64,000 nt of DNA from Candidatus Cloacimonadota bacterium (GTDB taxonomy: Bacteria; Cloacimonadota; Cloacimonadia; Cloacimonadales; Cloacimonadaceae). The notes below the pieces were generated by a model that was not told the DNA's origin, ran no database searches, and saw only the letters and a program-made list of their open reading frames with translations. The position numbers were made by a program, and so were the translations under genes. The stretch lies in contig JAAYEF010000004.1 in NCBI GenBank assembly GCA_012728875.1, forward strand, positions 1-64,000. Direction: 5' to 3'. Of the stretch, positions 17,601 through 25,551 are shown one piece after another; position 1 is the first letter of the stretch, and each line of letters begins with the position of its first letter.

Positions 17601-19731
17601 CGGACCCTCCATTGCAAACTTCACCCTGTTAAGAGAAGAGACCATGGAAGATGCCGAGTGGCATCAGCGCAGCAACCCATTGGCAAGCTATGCCGGGCAG
17701 ACTGTCCACTTTGCCTTCCGTCACTTCAACAGCACTGATGTCTTCTATATGAAGATAGACGACGTGTGCGTGCGCGAAATTCCGCAGGCTCCTATGCTCA
17801 GCATCACGCCCACGGAGTTTGATTTTGGCACCACTCACGTTCTCAGTCCAACCACTCCCAAGACCTTCACTCTGTCCAATCTTGGTATTGGCAACATCAA
17901 CATCGGTGAAGGCGATATCTGGCTGACAGGTGACGTGGAAGGTAACTTCGTGATCAACGCCCAAAACCTCCCTGTGGCTATCACTGCATCCGAGCCTTAC
18001 AGCTTCACCGTGCAGTTTATCGCCCAAAGCGCAGGACTCAAATCTGCCACCCTCAATATCCAAGACAATATCACCCGCGCCGTCCACACCGTTGCCCTCA
18101 CAGGTGAAGCTGTGGAAGAACCCATCGCCAGCGTTATCTTGTTGGAAGGTGAGCTTTCCGGAGCGGATGCTGCCTACATCGATTGGGCAAGCATCTATGG
18201 AGACCCCACCCAAAGTGGATATCTGCATTGGGATGATAGCATCGATCGCGGTGCAGTTGGTGCAGGTGCAAACCAGTACCATGTTGCCGTGATGTTTGGC
18301 CCTGAAGTGATGGAACATAACGTTGATCAAGTTTTGGACGGTGTGATGATCCACATCAATGAAGAGCCCCAAACCGTGGATTATCTGAAGGTTTGGAGCG
18401 GAACAGGTGCAGACATTGCCCCCGAAACCTTGCTTGTAACTCAGGCAGTAAGCGGACTTACTGTGGGCTGGAACTACATCCCCCTCACCACTCCCATAGC
18501 TACCACAGATATCGACGCCCTCTGGGTGGGATACCACGTGAATGGTATTGAAGAAACCTTCCCCGCCTCCACAGACGGCTTAGGTGCAGTGGATGGTCGC
18601 GGAAACCTGGTGGAGTTAGGCGGTGACTGGATGACCCTTGTGGATGCCAATATCGCTGGAAACTGGCTCATCCATGCCCACTTCACAGATGAAGCCAAGT
18701 ATCTGACGTCCAGACGTACCCCAACCCTGACTCCCAAAACCACCCATGCCCAGGTTAAGAGCCAGAAAGACATGCGCGATCTCCCCTTGGCAGCAATCCA
18801 AACCGTGGAAATGAATCGCGTATTGCGCGGATTCAACATCTTCCGCGATAACGTCCAAATCAACGCCGCTACCGTGGCAGCCTACTACTACACGGATGAA
18901 AACCTGGCACCCGGCACCTATTACTACTCTGTGCAATCTGTCCACGACAGCGCAAACGGCCCCATCTCCTACGCCGTGCCGGTCACCATTCCCGAACCTC
19001 CCGCTCCATTTGCCCTGCCCTTCACAGAAGACTGGAGCGCTGGCATGGAAGAGAACTGGTGGACAGCCGGTGGTACAAACTGGAATATTGATAGCAGTAC
19101 TGGAAATCCTGCCCCGTCGGCAAGATTCTACTGGTCACCCAGAGTATATGACTATAACATCCCGCTTACCAGCTATAGCTTCGATGCCTCTGAACTCAGC
19201 AACGTCCATCTCAGCTTCGATCTCTACCTGAGCAACTACAGCACCTCTGCTGAAAACGTTATGGCTTGGGAAGTGTGGGATGGTAACGTCTGGAACAGAA
19301 TCGACGAACGCAGTTCCCTGGACGGTAGCATTAGCTGGACCACCCTCAGCTACAACATCTCAGAGTATGCAGCCAACAGCGTATTCAAGATTCGCTTTGT
19401 GGCCTACGGAGAAGATTGCTACCAAATCAACTACTGGAATATCGACAATATCAATCTCTATTCCCTGCCTGAAAGCCTCGACCCCGTGACAGACCTCAGC
19501 GTAAGCAAGTCCGGCTCAGACTTCATTCTGGATTGGACCGCAGTCGAGGGCGCACAGTGGTATGCCATTTACATATCGGATGATCCTTACACAGGATTCA
19601 CCTTTGCGTATGTCGTTGAAAGTGCAGGCGACCTCACGATTCCCGCATCCTTGCTGGGATCAGACAAACTCTTCGTAAGAATCACCGCCGGTACTGGTGA
19701 CACACCTCCGCTTCCTGCGAAACGTAACTAA
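14683..19731 (+). CDS. Giant secreted multi-module protein, 1682 aa
   Basis: The start ATG follows TTAGGAGACATGATAT; an ATG seven nt earlier is out of frame and too close to the SD. Signal peptide at residues 1-19. Modules: a repeated module of about 175 residues (copies near 20-205, 300-480 and 590-760; typical words IGxGT, SYAQSIYRQEDI, VVYMGHTD, NNTQNLVIAVDE), FnIII-like (210-300 and 765-865), choice-of-anchor D (480-585 and 1040-1145; LNFGTMLQNTPSDW), anchor J (870-1035, FPWCEGFE to KIDDVCV), a domain near 1150-1300, and another anchor J-like domain (about 1475-1590, LPFTEDWS to NIDNINLYS). The C-terminal module has YAIYISDDPY and ends PAKRN. Residues about 295-865 align block by block with residues about 838-1405 of the protein at 25552. 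Likely an extracellular or surface protein. Confidence 0.85.
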   Translation: MKKYMLIMLALMTAVLGFAGVYTIGTGATGSYTAPYNGLWDNNWSKVIYTKTEINAAGLTAANSITGIAFNVTNTPSNYTMLDQRVYVRHTSAALYEATDIDHPNSALFDAVYQGDLTYNGSGWFTIAFSTPFAWNGTDNIEFLFENHDGGWTSGYPNFAYTSTSPNYLTAYKAQDSSFPQGVNGERSYNRPNIQLYTPMVDPPNPTVAISPANGASFVNAAATLNWTSLIDATGYKLYFGNTNPPAYIGDLGNVTTYNPNGLADGSTYYWQVVPYNAYGDATGCPIWSFTTTPAGVVMIGDGTANQYMPVNIFYGYSYAQSIYRQEDINVANQRIEKIAYYWNGVGAAPNSNEWVVYMGHTDNETFGSTTEWIPLSGLTQVYSGTLNIPATAGWITINLSNPFVYNNTQNLVIAVDENKSSYDSSSYFFFNTLTTGENRSLRCQSDGTNPDPTSPPAGTLTAAYPNIMMEFGALPANPIFNYAPTALNFGTMLQNTPSDWKIVTVTNTGGGTINISASNVSILGTNATMFEFDAANLPAALGAGQSVNIPVRATATDEGDLSATLRIVYNANNYDVALSASGLPAGTVFIGEGTATQRQPFGHYWGYERSAGLYTPEQVGSVGLIDNVGWYCATTSAASVPYKIYIGSTAETAFTAQTWDDFISGLTLAKEGTHLFSDLGWHSFPLTTPVVYGGGNLIVAVETNYGGSGAGSYAYFRYTTSTTGSHMNWYGDNDPPTTNGSLNAQLPNLMLHLGEPPTGVPATPILGYPADTAINLPVQGFNLTWMADLVNGGLPTYYAVFMSQDEESIFDDYYFEVSGTSFNPVTDSEGEIEFAYEDRWYWTVLAGNVDGESDPATIRSFVIEADPAITSFPWCEGFEGSTFPPAGWTMVDADGDGNNWFRYSAENSAHTGNYSAGTASWTSATGALTPDNWLITPPLAIPATGDYMVEYYVAGQDPAYPDEHYGFYVSTSGPSIANFTLLREETMEDAEWHQRSNPLASYAGQTVHFAFRHFNSTDVFYMKIDDVCVREIPQAPMLSITPTEFDFGTTHVLSPTTPKTFTLSNLGIGNINIGEGDIWLTGDVEGNFVINAQNLPVAITASEPYSFTVQFIAQSAGLKSATLNIQDNITRAVHTVALTGEAVEEPIASVILLEGELSGADAAYIDWASIYGDPTQSGYLHWDDSIDRGAVGAGANQYHVAVMFGPEVMEHNVDQVLDGVMIHINEEPQTVDYLKVWSGTGADIAPETLLVTQAVSGLTVGWNYIPLTTPIATTDIDALWVGYHVNGIEETFPASTDGLGAVDGRGNLVELGGDWMTLVDANIAGNWLIHAHFTDEAKYLTSRRTPTLTPKTTHAQVKSQKDMRDLPLAAIQTVEMNRVLRGFNIFRDNVQINAATVAAYYYTDENLAPGTYYYSVQSVHDSANGPISYAVPVTIPEPPAPFALPFTEDWSAGMEENWWTAGGTNWNIDSSTGNPAPSARFYWSPRVYDYNIPLTSYSFDASELSNVHLSFDLYLSNYSTSAENVMAWEVWDGNVWNRIDERSSLDGSISWTTLSYNISEYAANSVFKIRFVAYGEDCYQINYWNIDNINLYSLPESLDPVTDLSVSKSGSDFILDWTAVEGAQWYAIYISDDPYTGFTFAYVVESAGDLTIPASLLGSDKLFVRITAGTGDTPPLPAKRN

Positions 19732-19760
19732 TATCGGTAATTAAACATATAACAAACCTA

Positions 19761-19790
19761 CCCCCGGCATCGCGCCGGGGGCTTTTTTTT
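19761..19790 (+). terminator. Intrinsic terminator of the 1682-residue secreted protein gene
   Basis: An eight-pair perfect stem CCCCCGGC/GCCGGGGG (19761-19768 with 19774-19781) with a five-base loop is followed by CTTTTTTTT. It lies 30 nt after the stop. Confidence 0.9.
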
Positions 19791-20825
19791 GCCCACGAAT
19801 TCACACGAATTACACAAAGAATGAACACGAATGAAGGGTTTGGCGTTGAAGCGTTTTATCGTTTTAACGTTCCCGGGTTCCCGTAGATTTGCCCAGAAAA
19901 AAACGCAGATGCTACAGATTAATTGTGTGCGTATAAAGCAGATGCGAGTATTTTTTACCGATTCCCGTCACTTTGTCTCTTTGTCACTATGTCACTTCTT
20001 ATCTTCTTAACTCCCAAACTTTTTATCCCTTTTTCATCCTCATCATCCTGTGTATCCCCAATCTATTATCTGCGGAATCCGCGCAATCTGCGTGCCATAA
20101 AAACTCCGTCACCATTTCCCAGCCCTGTATCTTTAGTCTGAAAACCCAGATAACCCCCCACGCTAAAACCCTAAAACGTCAAAACGCTAAAACTTCAAAT
20201 CCCTTTTTCATCCTCATCATCCTGGGCATCCCCAATCTATAAAAATCCGCGGAATCGGCGTGAACTCTCAAACGCCAAAACCTAAGTGGTCTGGATTCCG
20301 TCACCACTTTCCGGAATGACACATATGGCGTGCTGGGATGCTAAAGCTTCAGGCTAATTGATAGTGACGAGCCTTTAGAAACGCCACGGACCTGGATCCC
20401 TCACGTCCGTTCGGGATGACGGAACTGTCCGGGGTTGGGCGTACATGTAACAGGTTTTCGTGCCTTAAAACAAGTACCAACTGACGACTCCATACTGACA
20501 GCTTTCCACATCGCCTCTTCCTAACTCCCTAACTTTTTATCCCTTTTTCATCCACATCATCATGTGTATCGCTAATCTATTATCTGCGGAATCCGCGCAA
20601 TCTGCGTGAATGACAGAGTGGCCTGGGTTTGGGTGTGTTTTCCTCGTGATTGGCGGATGGTAACGGGGCTTTTTTATTTCAACGGTCTGGATCCTATCGC
20701 TACGCTCCAGGATGACAGAATGACCACCTCGCTATCTGGCTATCTCGCCTTCTCGCCAAACCAATCCCTTTTTCATCCACATCATCATGTGCATCCCCAA
20801 TCTATTCAAAAAATCTGCGTGCCAT
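19790..20825. repeat. Long gene-free spacer of repeat words
   Basis: No gene is visible. It opens with an ATTCACACGAATTACAC phrase (19799-19815) of the ACGAATT type not seen elsewhere in the window. It then holds four inverted copies of the CATC(C/A)TCATCATCCTG(T/G)GCATC or CATCATCATGTG(T/C)ATC word followed by CTAATCTAT or CCAATCTAT (about 20036, 20212, 20550, 20777), each trailed by CTGCGGAATCCGCGCAATC-type repeats, plus AAACGCTAAAAC runs, GGATCC hairpin words (about 20392 and 20687), a GTAACAGGTTTTCGTGCC word (20447-20464) and CTATCTGGCTATCTCGCC units. Confidence 0.65.
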
Positions 20826-21167
20826 AAAACCCCAAGAATAAAGAATTATTTGCTTGCCGGTGAAATAAATCGACAAAATGAACAAGCAACTCCCCATCTT
20901 CTTGATTTTCAGCTTAATAGAGATTGGATTTGAAGCTCGTTCACGTTCCCTCACCTGATGAGCCCCAAACCCCTGCAATATTTCACAATCGATAATTTGT
21001 CTCCATGATCAAGCATCATAACTAACAAACAAATACAAGAATAAGCCCAGAACTTGTACAGGCTGTTTTTCCAATACTTGAGCTTTTTGAAATATATTCA
21101 ATTAATTGATGTAATATTTGTGTTTTAAGTGTATCCAGCAATATAACAAAAATTATTTAAATAATGC
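20826..21167. other. A+T-rich spacer without recognisable features
   Basis: I see no gene, hairpin or repeat word here. The base composition drops clearly in G+C compared with both neighbours. It ends at the promoter box of the next leader. Confidence 0.4.
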
Positions 21168-21661
21168 TTGACACACATTTCCGTCTTTGCAGTATGGATT
21201 GCAGTCAGATACTTAACTTATTTGCCATGTGTCAAATATGGGTTTGAGCTTCGGAAGTGCCTGGCACCTTGCGGCTCCGATGCCAAAATCCAAGAATAAA
21301 GATGGGAGACTTTTGCATGAAGCTTGACTTTAACGCCCGCAGGGCGGATTTTTACCCAGGCGCGATTTTGCGCCTCAGGGGCTTTGCATGCAAGCCTGCC
21401 GTCTTCTTCCGATACCAACCTTCACTCAACCGTTTTTCCCCAAGCCCGGACTCCGTCAGCCGCTTCACAAGTAACATCGCACATTACTTCACAGACGCCT
21501 GCGGTTTCCAAAGCAGAGGAAAACACTTGAAAAACTCAACCTTCAAAATCGAACCGGGGTACGTTTTATCCCGGAGGGAGTTCCGCCCGGAATAAAACGC
21601 CCCAATCCAAGTTCAACAAACCGATTCTTCAAAACAACCTTGAAAGAAAGGAGACATGATT
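21168..21661 (+). promoter_or_regulatory. Long conserved leader upstream of the 1016-residue secreted protein
   Basis: TTGACA at 21168-21173 (context GCTTGACACACATTTCC, close to GCTTGACACATTTACC in the leader at 14175); GGGAG and ATG at 21317 opening a 92-codon ORF; CATCGCACATTA at 21475-21486; TTCAAAATCGAACCGGGG at 21542-21559; then a long hairpin CGTTTTAT...CCGG/CCGG...ATAAAACG (about 21562-21600) covering the ORF stop; GATTCTTCAAAACAA (21623-21637); AAAGGAG and the main ATG. Leader ATG to main ATG is 345 nt. Confidence 0.55.
21317..21595 (+). CDS. Putative leader ORF (92 aa)
   Basis: GGGAG lies eight nt before this ATG, which I prefer over upstream in-frame ATGs because it gives the same length and spacing as the other leader ORFs. 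The frame contains SNIAHYFTD and, twenty codons after the IAH start, STFKIEPG, then ends RREFRPE 66 nt before the giant gene. The tail resembles TRMEIRPG in the leader ORF at 14333. There is no signal peptide and no known domain. The stop codon lies within the right arm of a strong hairpin. Confidence 0.4.
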   Translation: MKLDFNARRADFYPGAILRLRGFACKPAVFFRYQPSLNRFSPSPDSVSRFTSNIAHYFTDACGFQSRGKHLKNSTFKIEPGYVLSRREFRPE

Positions 21662-24600
21662 ATGAAGAAATTACTATTAATGCTGACGCTATTGGCTATA
21701 GCGACTTTAGCTCTTGCGCAACCCGCTGGCTCCACAGTCGCAAATCCCATGGTTTTCTCAACCTTGCCAATATCGTACTCAGATAACACACAAGCGTATG
21801 GTAACAACTACAACAGCACGATGATCACACCAACTTCAAGTTATTTAAACGGTAACGACTTCGTCGCGCAGTTCTTTTTACCAGTAAGGGGCTACCTGTC
21901 TGGAGGCGTTACAGGTTCGTGGACAGGTGTGTTCATTGTGAGTCAGGAGCCAACAAGTGAAACCCCGGCACCAGTTCTTGCCCAAGGCTCAGGTAGTAAC
22001 GGTGGCACTTTCGCCAACGTAGATTTGCCGGCAGGCACATACTACGCAATTGTATCCACCTGGCCGGCTCCTGATTACTCAGATTTCACCCTCAATATCA
22101 CCTTTACAGAACCATTGCCACCAATCAGTACTTTTCCCTATGTTGAAAACTTCGATTCGGTAACAGCTCCAGCTCTCCCGGATGGATGGAGGGCAGCAGA
22201 AGGGGCTGCAGGAGCCTCTTATCACTGGGCAACAGCAACGTCGGCAGCTCATGGGCCCGCAGCGGCTCATAGCCCCAGTAATTTCGCCTGGCTCTATTGC
22301 TTCCTGGCAAGCACCAGCTACAATCCGTATTATCTGATCACCCCTGAGTTTGCCCTGCCCGCCGAACCCCAGAGATTGAGTTATTATTATTGGATCGGCG
22401 CCAATACATATACCAACCCCTTGTATGTTGATGTATATTCAAACGGTACTTGGACAACCCTCTATACCCATGATAATACATCTAACACTGGTGCCTGGTA
22501 TCTGAATCAAATCCCTCTTACCCCCTACGCATCCTCAACCATCAAACTCCGATTCAGGGGTATGAGCAACTATGGCAGCGGCATGACTGACTTTGGCATC
22601 GATGATTTCATGATTGACGCCATTCCCTCCGGCCCGCCGCTCGCCCCGACCCTCACCTATCCTGTCGAACTAACTGGCATGCCGAAGGTCGGATTCACAA
22701 TGACCTGGACGCCAAACTCTGCTTCAGGCCCCACCGACTGGTACAATGTCTACCTCTGGGGTGAAGATGGAGATGTTTATAATGCAGATTATACATTTAG
22801 CACCATAAACAATGAGCTTAACCCCTGTGCTCCGGGTCCTGACCCCAATGGAGATCCTCAAGATGCTGCAGTATTTAACTATCTCGAACGCTGGAACTGG
22901 ACTGTTGAAGCTTATACGGCAGATTATCCTGATGAGGAGGCCTGGCCTGAACCCAATTGGTTCACCATCGAAAGCGATCCCACTGTAACTGAAGAAGATT
23001 TCCCCTGGTGTGTGGATTTTGAAAATGTCCCGACACAAGGCTTCCCGCTCAGCGGATGGACCGTTCACAATCTTGACGGCGGAGGTTCAACTTGGAATTC
23101 AACAACATCATATAATACAACTCCCAGCGGCTCATACGCAGCGATACATCCCTATGGTATGAATGATGAAGAGGGTTGGATGATTACCCCGCCCATCGAA
23201 CTACCCGACAACCCTTGCGAACTCAAATTCTGGCATTACAATTACTTCCCCACATGGTATGAATACAGCGGAGTTTGGGTTACCATCGGCGATCCGGATC
23301 CTGTGAACGGAAACTGGACGGAACTCTGGAATCCCGTATCAGTTACAGCTTCCTGGGAACAGGAAATTATCCTTCTTGACGACTATGCCAATGAGACTAT
23401 TCATCTGGCGTTTGTATATGAAGGATATAATGCTCACGACTGGATAATTGACGACATCTGCGTGCAATTGCAACCCACCGAATTGTTGGCACCCATTCTG
23501 GTTCTCCCTGCTGATAATGCGGAAAATATGCCCAAAACAGGTTTCAGTTTCACTTGGGAAAAGGACACTATGAGTGTGACCCAGGATTCCTACACGCTCT
23601 ATCTGTCCAAAAACCCCGCCACTCTGTTAAGCGATCACATCTATACAGGCATTTCCGGCACCAGCTTCAACCCCACCCAAGCCCCCAGTCCAGTTAGCTT
23701 TGCCTACGAGGAAGATTGGTATTGGACTATTGGTGCGGTTAAAGCAGGTCATAACGAAGAAATCGCAACCCACCGCAAATTCACCATCCAAATCGATCCC
23801 ACCATCCTTGAAGAAGACCTGCCCTGGTGCGACGGTTTTGAAAGCTACGATGATTTTGCCATTTTCTTCTCTCCATGGACAAATGTCGACGTTGATCAGA
23901 GCGAGACTTATGGCATGAATGGAATCGATTGGCTCAATGAATATCAGCCACAGGCTTTCATAATCTACAATCCTTCCGAAACAACGCCAGCTCTTACCAG
24001 CCTTGATGCTTATGAAGGAGACAAGATGGCTGCCTGCTTCGCGGCTGTAATGCCTGCTGATGGAGGAAACGGCCCCAACAACGACTGGCTCATTACTCCT
24101 CCCATCGAAGGCGTTAACGGATTGACAGCAAGCTTCTGGGCAAGGTCCTATACAGACGAATATGGTTTGGAGCGCTTCAGAGTTGGAGTTTCCACCAGCG
24201 GAACGAATCCTTCAAACTTCACCATCATCAGTGAAGGATCTTACATCGAGGCCCCGGATGAATGGACTGAGTACATCTTCCCGCTTCAATACCCTGGTCA
24301 AATCATCCATGTGGGAATCCAGTGCATTAGCTCCGATGCCTTCTTCCTGTTGGTGGATAAGTTCTGCCTCTACAAGGAAGACTCAGGTTTGAATGCACCG
24401 GAAATAAGCATTGATTTGGATGAAGGTTATCCCACCATTACCTGGCCCGCCGTGGCTGGAGCCACTGCTTATAAAGTGTACGGTTCGGCTGACCCTTATG
24501 TAGCGGATCCCTGGACTCTGCTGACCAGCCCTACAACTCCGGATACCGGATTCACATATACCGGCACCGCTGCATACCATTTCTTCAAGGTGACCGCCGT

Positions 24601-24712
24601 AGCTCCGGACGACAAGGGATTGGCTGCACCTGCCAGAAAACCTGGACCCAAGCTGCCAACGCAAAAAAGAACAACTGCTGAAATCCCTCAGTATAAAACC
24701 CGCAACAAATAA
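21662..24712 (+). CDS. Giant secreted choice-of-anchor J protein, 1016 aa
   Basis: I choose the ATG at 21662 over the in-frame ATG six nt upstream because the SD (AAAGGAG, 21647-21653) is eight nt away; the earlier ATG is only two nt away. Signal peptide at residues 1-20, ending ALAQ. Modules: an N-terminal beta domain (20-150), anchor J (about 155-320, FPYVENFD to GIDDFMID), FnIII-like (325-440), anchor J (about 445-600, FPWCVDFE to IDDICVQ), FnIII-like (605-710), anchor J (about 715-910, LPWCDGFE to LVDKFCLY), and the shared C-terminal module (YKVYGSADPY, FFKVTAV), then a basic tail ending TRNK. The two cysteine-bearing anchor J copies carry a cysteine at both ends. Probably an exported surface or extracellular protein; ligand unknown. 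Confidence 0.85.
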   Translation: MKKLLLMLTLLAIATLALAQPAGSTVANPMVFSTLPISYSDNTQAYGNNYNSTMITPTSSYLNGNDFVAQFFLPVRGYLSGGVTGSWTGVFIVSQEPTSETPAPVLAQGSGSNGGTFANVDLPAGTYYAIVSTWPAPDYSDFTLNITFTEPLPPISTFPYVENFDSVTAPALPDGWRAAEGAAGASYHWATATSAAHGPAAAHSPSNFAWLYCFLASTSYNPYYLITPEFALPAEPQRLSYYYWIGANTYTNPLYVDVYSNGTWTTLYTHDNTSNTGAWYLNQIPLTPYASSTIKLRFRGMSNYGSGMTDFGIDDFMIDAIPSGPPLAPTLTYPVELTGMPKVGFTMTWTPNSASGPTDWYNVYLWGEDGDVYNADYTFSTINNELNPCAPGPDPNGDPQDAAVFNYLERWNWTVEAYTADYPDEEAWPEPNWFTIESDPTVTEEDFPWCVDFENVPTQGFPLSGWTVHNLDGGGSTWNSTTSYNTTPSGSYAAIHPYGMNDEEGWMITPPIELPDNPCELKFWHYNYFPTWYEYSGVWVTIGDPDPVNGNWTELWNPVSVTASWEQEIILLDDYANETIHLAFVYEGYNAHDWIIDDICVQLQPTELLAPILVLPADNAENMPKTGFSFTWEKDTMSVTQDSYTLYLSKNPATLLSDHIYTGISGTSFNPTQAPSPVSFAYEEDWYWTIGAVKAGHNEEIATHRKFTIQIDPTILEEDLPWCDGFESYDDFAIFFSPWTNVDVDQSETYGMNGIDWLNEYQPQAFIIYNPSETTPALTSLDAYEGDKMAACFAAVMPADGGNGPNNDWLITPPIEGVNGLTASFWARSYTDEYGLERFRVGVSTSGTNPSNFTIISEGSYIEAPDEWTEYIFPLQYPGQIIHVGIQCISSDAFFLLVDKFCLYKEDSGLNAPEISIDLDEGYPTITWPAVAGATAYKVYGSADPYVADPWTLLTSPTTPDTGFTYTGTAAYHFFKVTAVAPDDKGLAAPARKPGPKLPTQKRTTAEIPQYKTRNK

Positions 24713-24732
24713 GCTTAGGCTAAAATAAGCAT

Positions 24733-24762
24733 GCCCCCGGCATCTCGTCGGGGGTTTTTTTG
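24733..24762 (+). terminator. Intrinsic terminator of the 1016-residue secreted protein gene
   Basis: Stem CCCCCG/CGGGGG (24734-24739 with 24749-24754) is followed by TTTTTTT. It lies 22 nt after the stop. Confidence 0.85.
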
Positions 24763-25056
24763 TTGCAAATTCTCGCCGATCTTGCGGACAACCTGGTTTT
24801 CCAGAGGAATCCGGCTTCGCCCTTGGCCCCAGCCCATGTCTTTCTCCTGTAATCTTCATGAGACTCCCCAAAAAAAATGGGGAGGCTCACGAGGAAGAAC
24901 GCAAAGGCTTTCGAGCGGGGGTCAAGGAAGAGGGCAAGTAAAACAAAGCAGTTGGGTTTTATATAGCTTTGGCGAATATGAAAATACAGCACTCAAAGCC
25001 CAAAAACGGCGCCGAATCTTGACTGCGGCAAATACTTCAGGGCTCACTTTTTTTGC
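24763..25056. other. Spacer without recognisable gene or repeat word
   Basis: This stretch of about 290 nt between terminator and next promoter box shows no gene. Unlike the other spacers it contains none of the recurrent repeat words. I see nothing else in it. Confidence 0.4.
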
Positions 25057-25551
25057 TTGACAGAAATTCTCGACTTTCAATTATATGCATCGAATGAATG
25101 CAGTAGTTCTCTCATGAGCCTATCTATTTATAATTCATTGGCTTAAGAACTGCTCAAACTCATAATTGCCCCTTCAGCTGGTGCGGGTGCGCCGAAGGAG
25201 AAATGTCAATGAGACCAAAAGCGACAGATTTCGTTTTTACTCTTGGTGCCCAAAAAGCCCCGGGGAGAAATCCACGCAAAAGCGCCTGCATTTTCCACAA
25301 TTTTACACCCCTTTTTCAACCTCCACAAAAAAGTACGCGCATTGCCGCCTGTGGCGTTTTGCCAAACATCATCGCACATGAAACACGCAGACCACGTCCA
25401 AGCTCAATCCGCGCCTTTTTTCCAAAAATCTCAACCCTCAAAATCAAACCGGGGCTCGTAACCGCCAAAAGGGAGAACCAAACAAGCTGAAAGCAGCCCC
25501 ACATTAAAAAACAATTCTTCACCCACCTCTTTAAAACAAGGAGAGATATTT
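25057..25551 (+). promoter_or_regulatory. Long conserved leader upstream of the 2382-residue secreted protein
   Basis: TTGACA (25057-25062) with TTATAT 18 nt later (25081-25086) is a plausible promoter. GCGGGTGCGCCG, AAGGAG (25195-25200) and ATG at 25209 open a 93-codon ORF. CATCATCGCACA is at 25367-25378 and CTCAAAATCAAACCGGGG at 25437-25454; then CAATTCTTCA and an AAGGAG site before the main ATG at 25552. Leader ATG to main ATG is 343 nt; promoter box to main ATG is 495 nt. Confidence 0.55.
25209..25490 (+). CDS. Putative leader ORF, MRPK type (93 aa)
   Basis: AAGGAG lies eight nt before this ATG; an in-frame ATG six nt upstream is only two nt from the SD. It starts MRPK like the ORF at 14333, contains LPNIIAHETRR and, twenty codons after the IAH start, STLKIKPG, and stops 61 nt before the giant gene. 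The two MRPK ORFs differ by one codon in length yet share little sequence between their motifs. Translation is supported by the SD and the shared start; function is unknown. Confidence 0.4.
   Translation: MRPKATDFVFTLGAQKAPGRNPRKSACIFHNFTPLFQPPQKSTRIAACGVLPNIIAHETRRPRPSSIRAFFPKISTLKIKPGLVTAKRENQTS

Noticed and set aside
25357-25460. Possible c-di-GMP riboswitch because of the ATCGCACA word
   Set aside because: The other conserved blocks of the GEMM aptamer (GGGCAAACC, GACGCAAAGCC) and its two stacked stems are not found in any of the five leaders.
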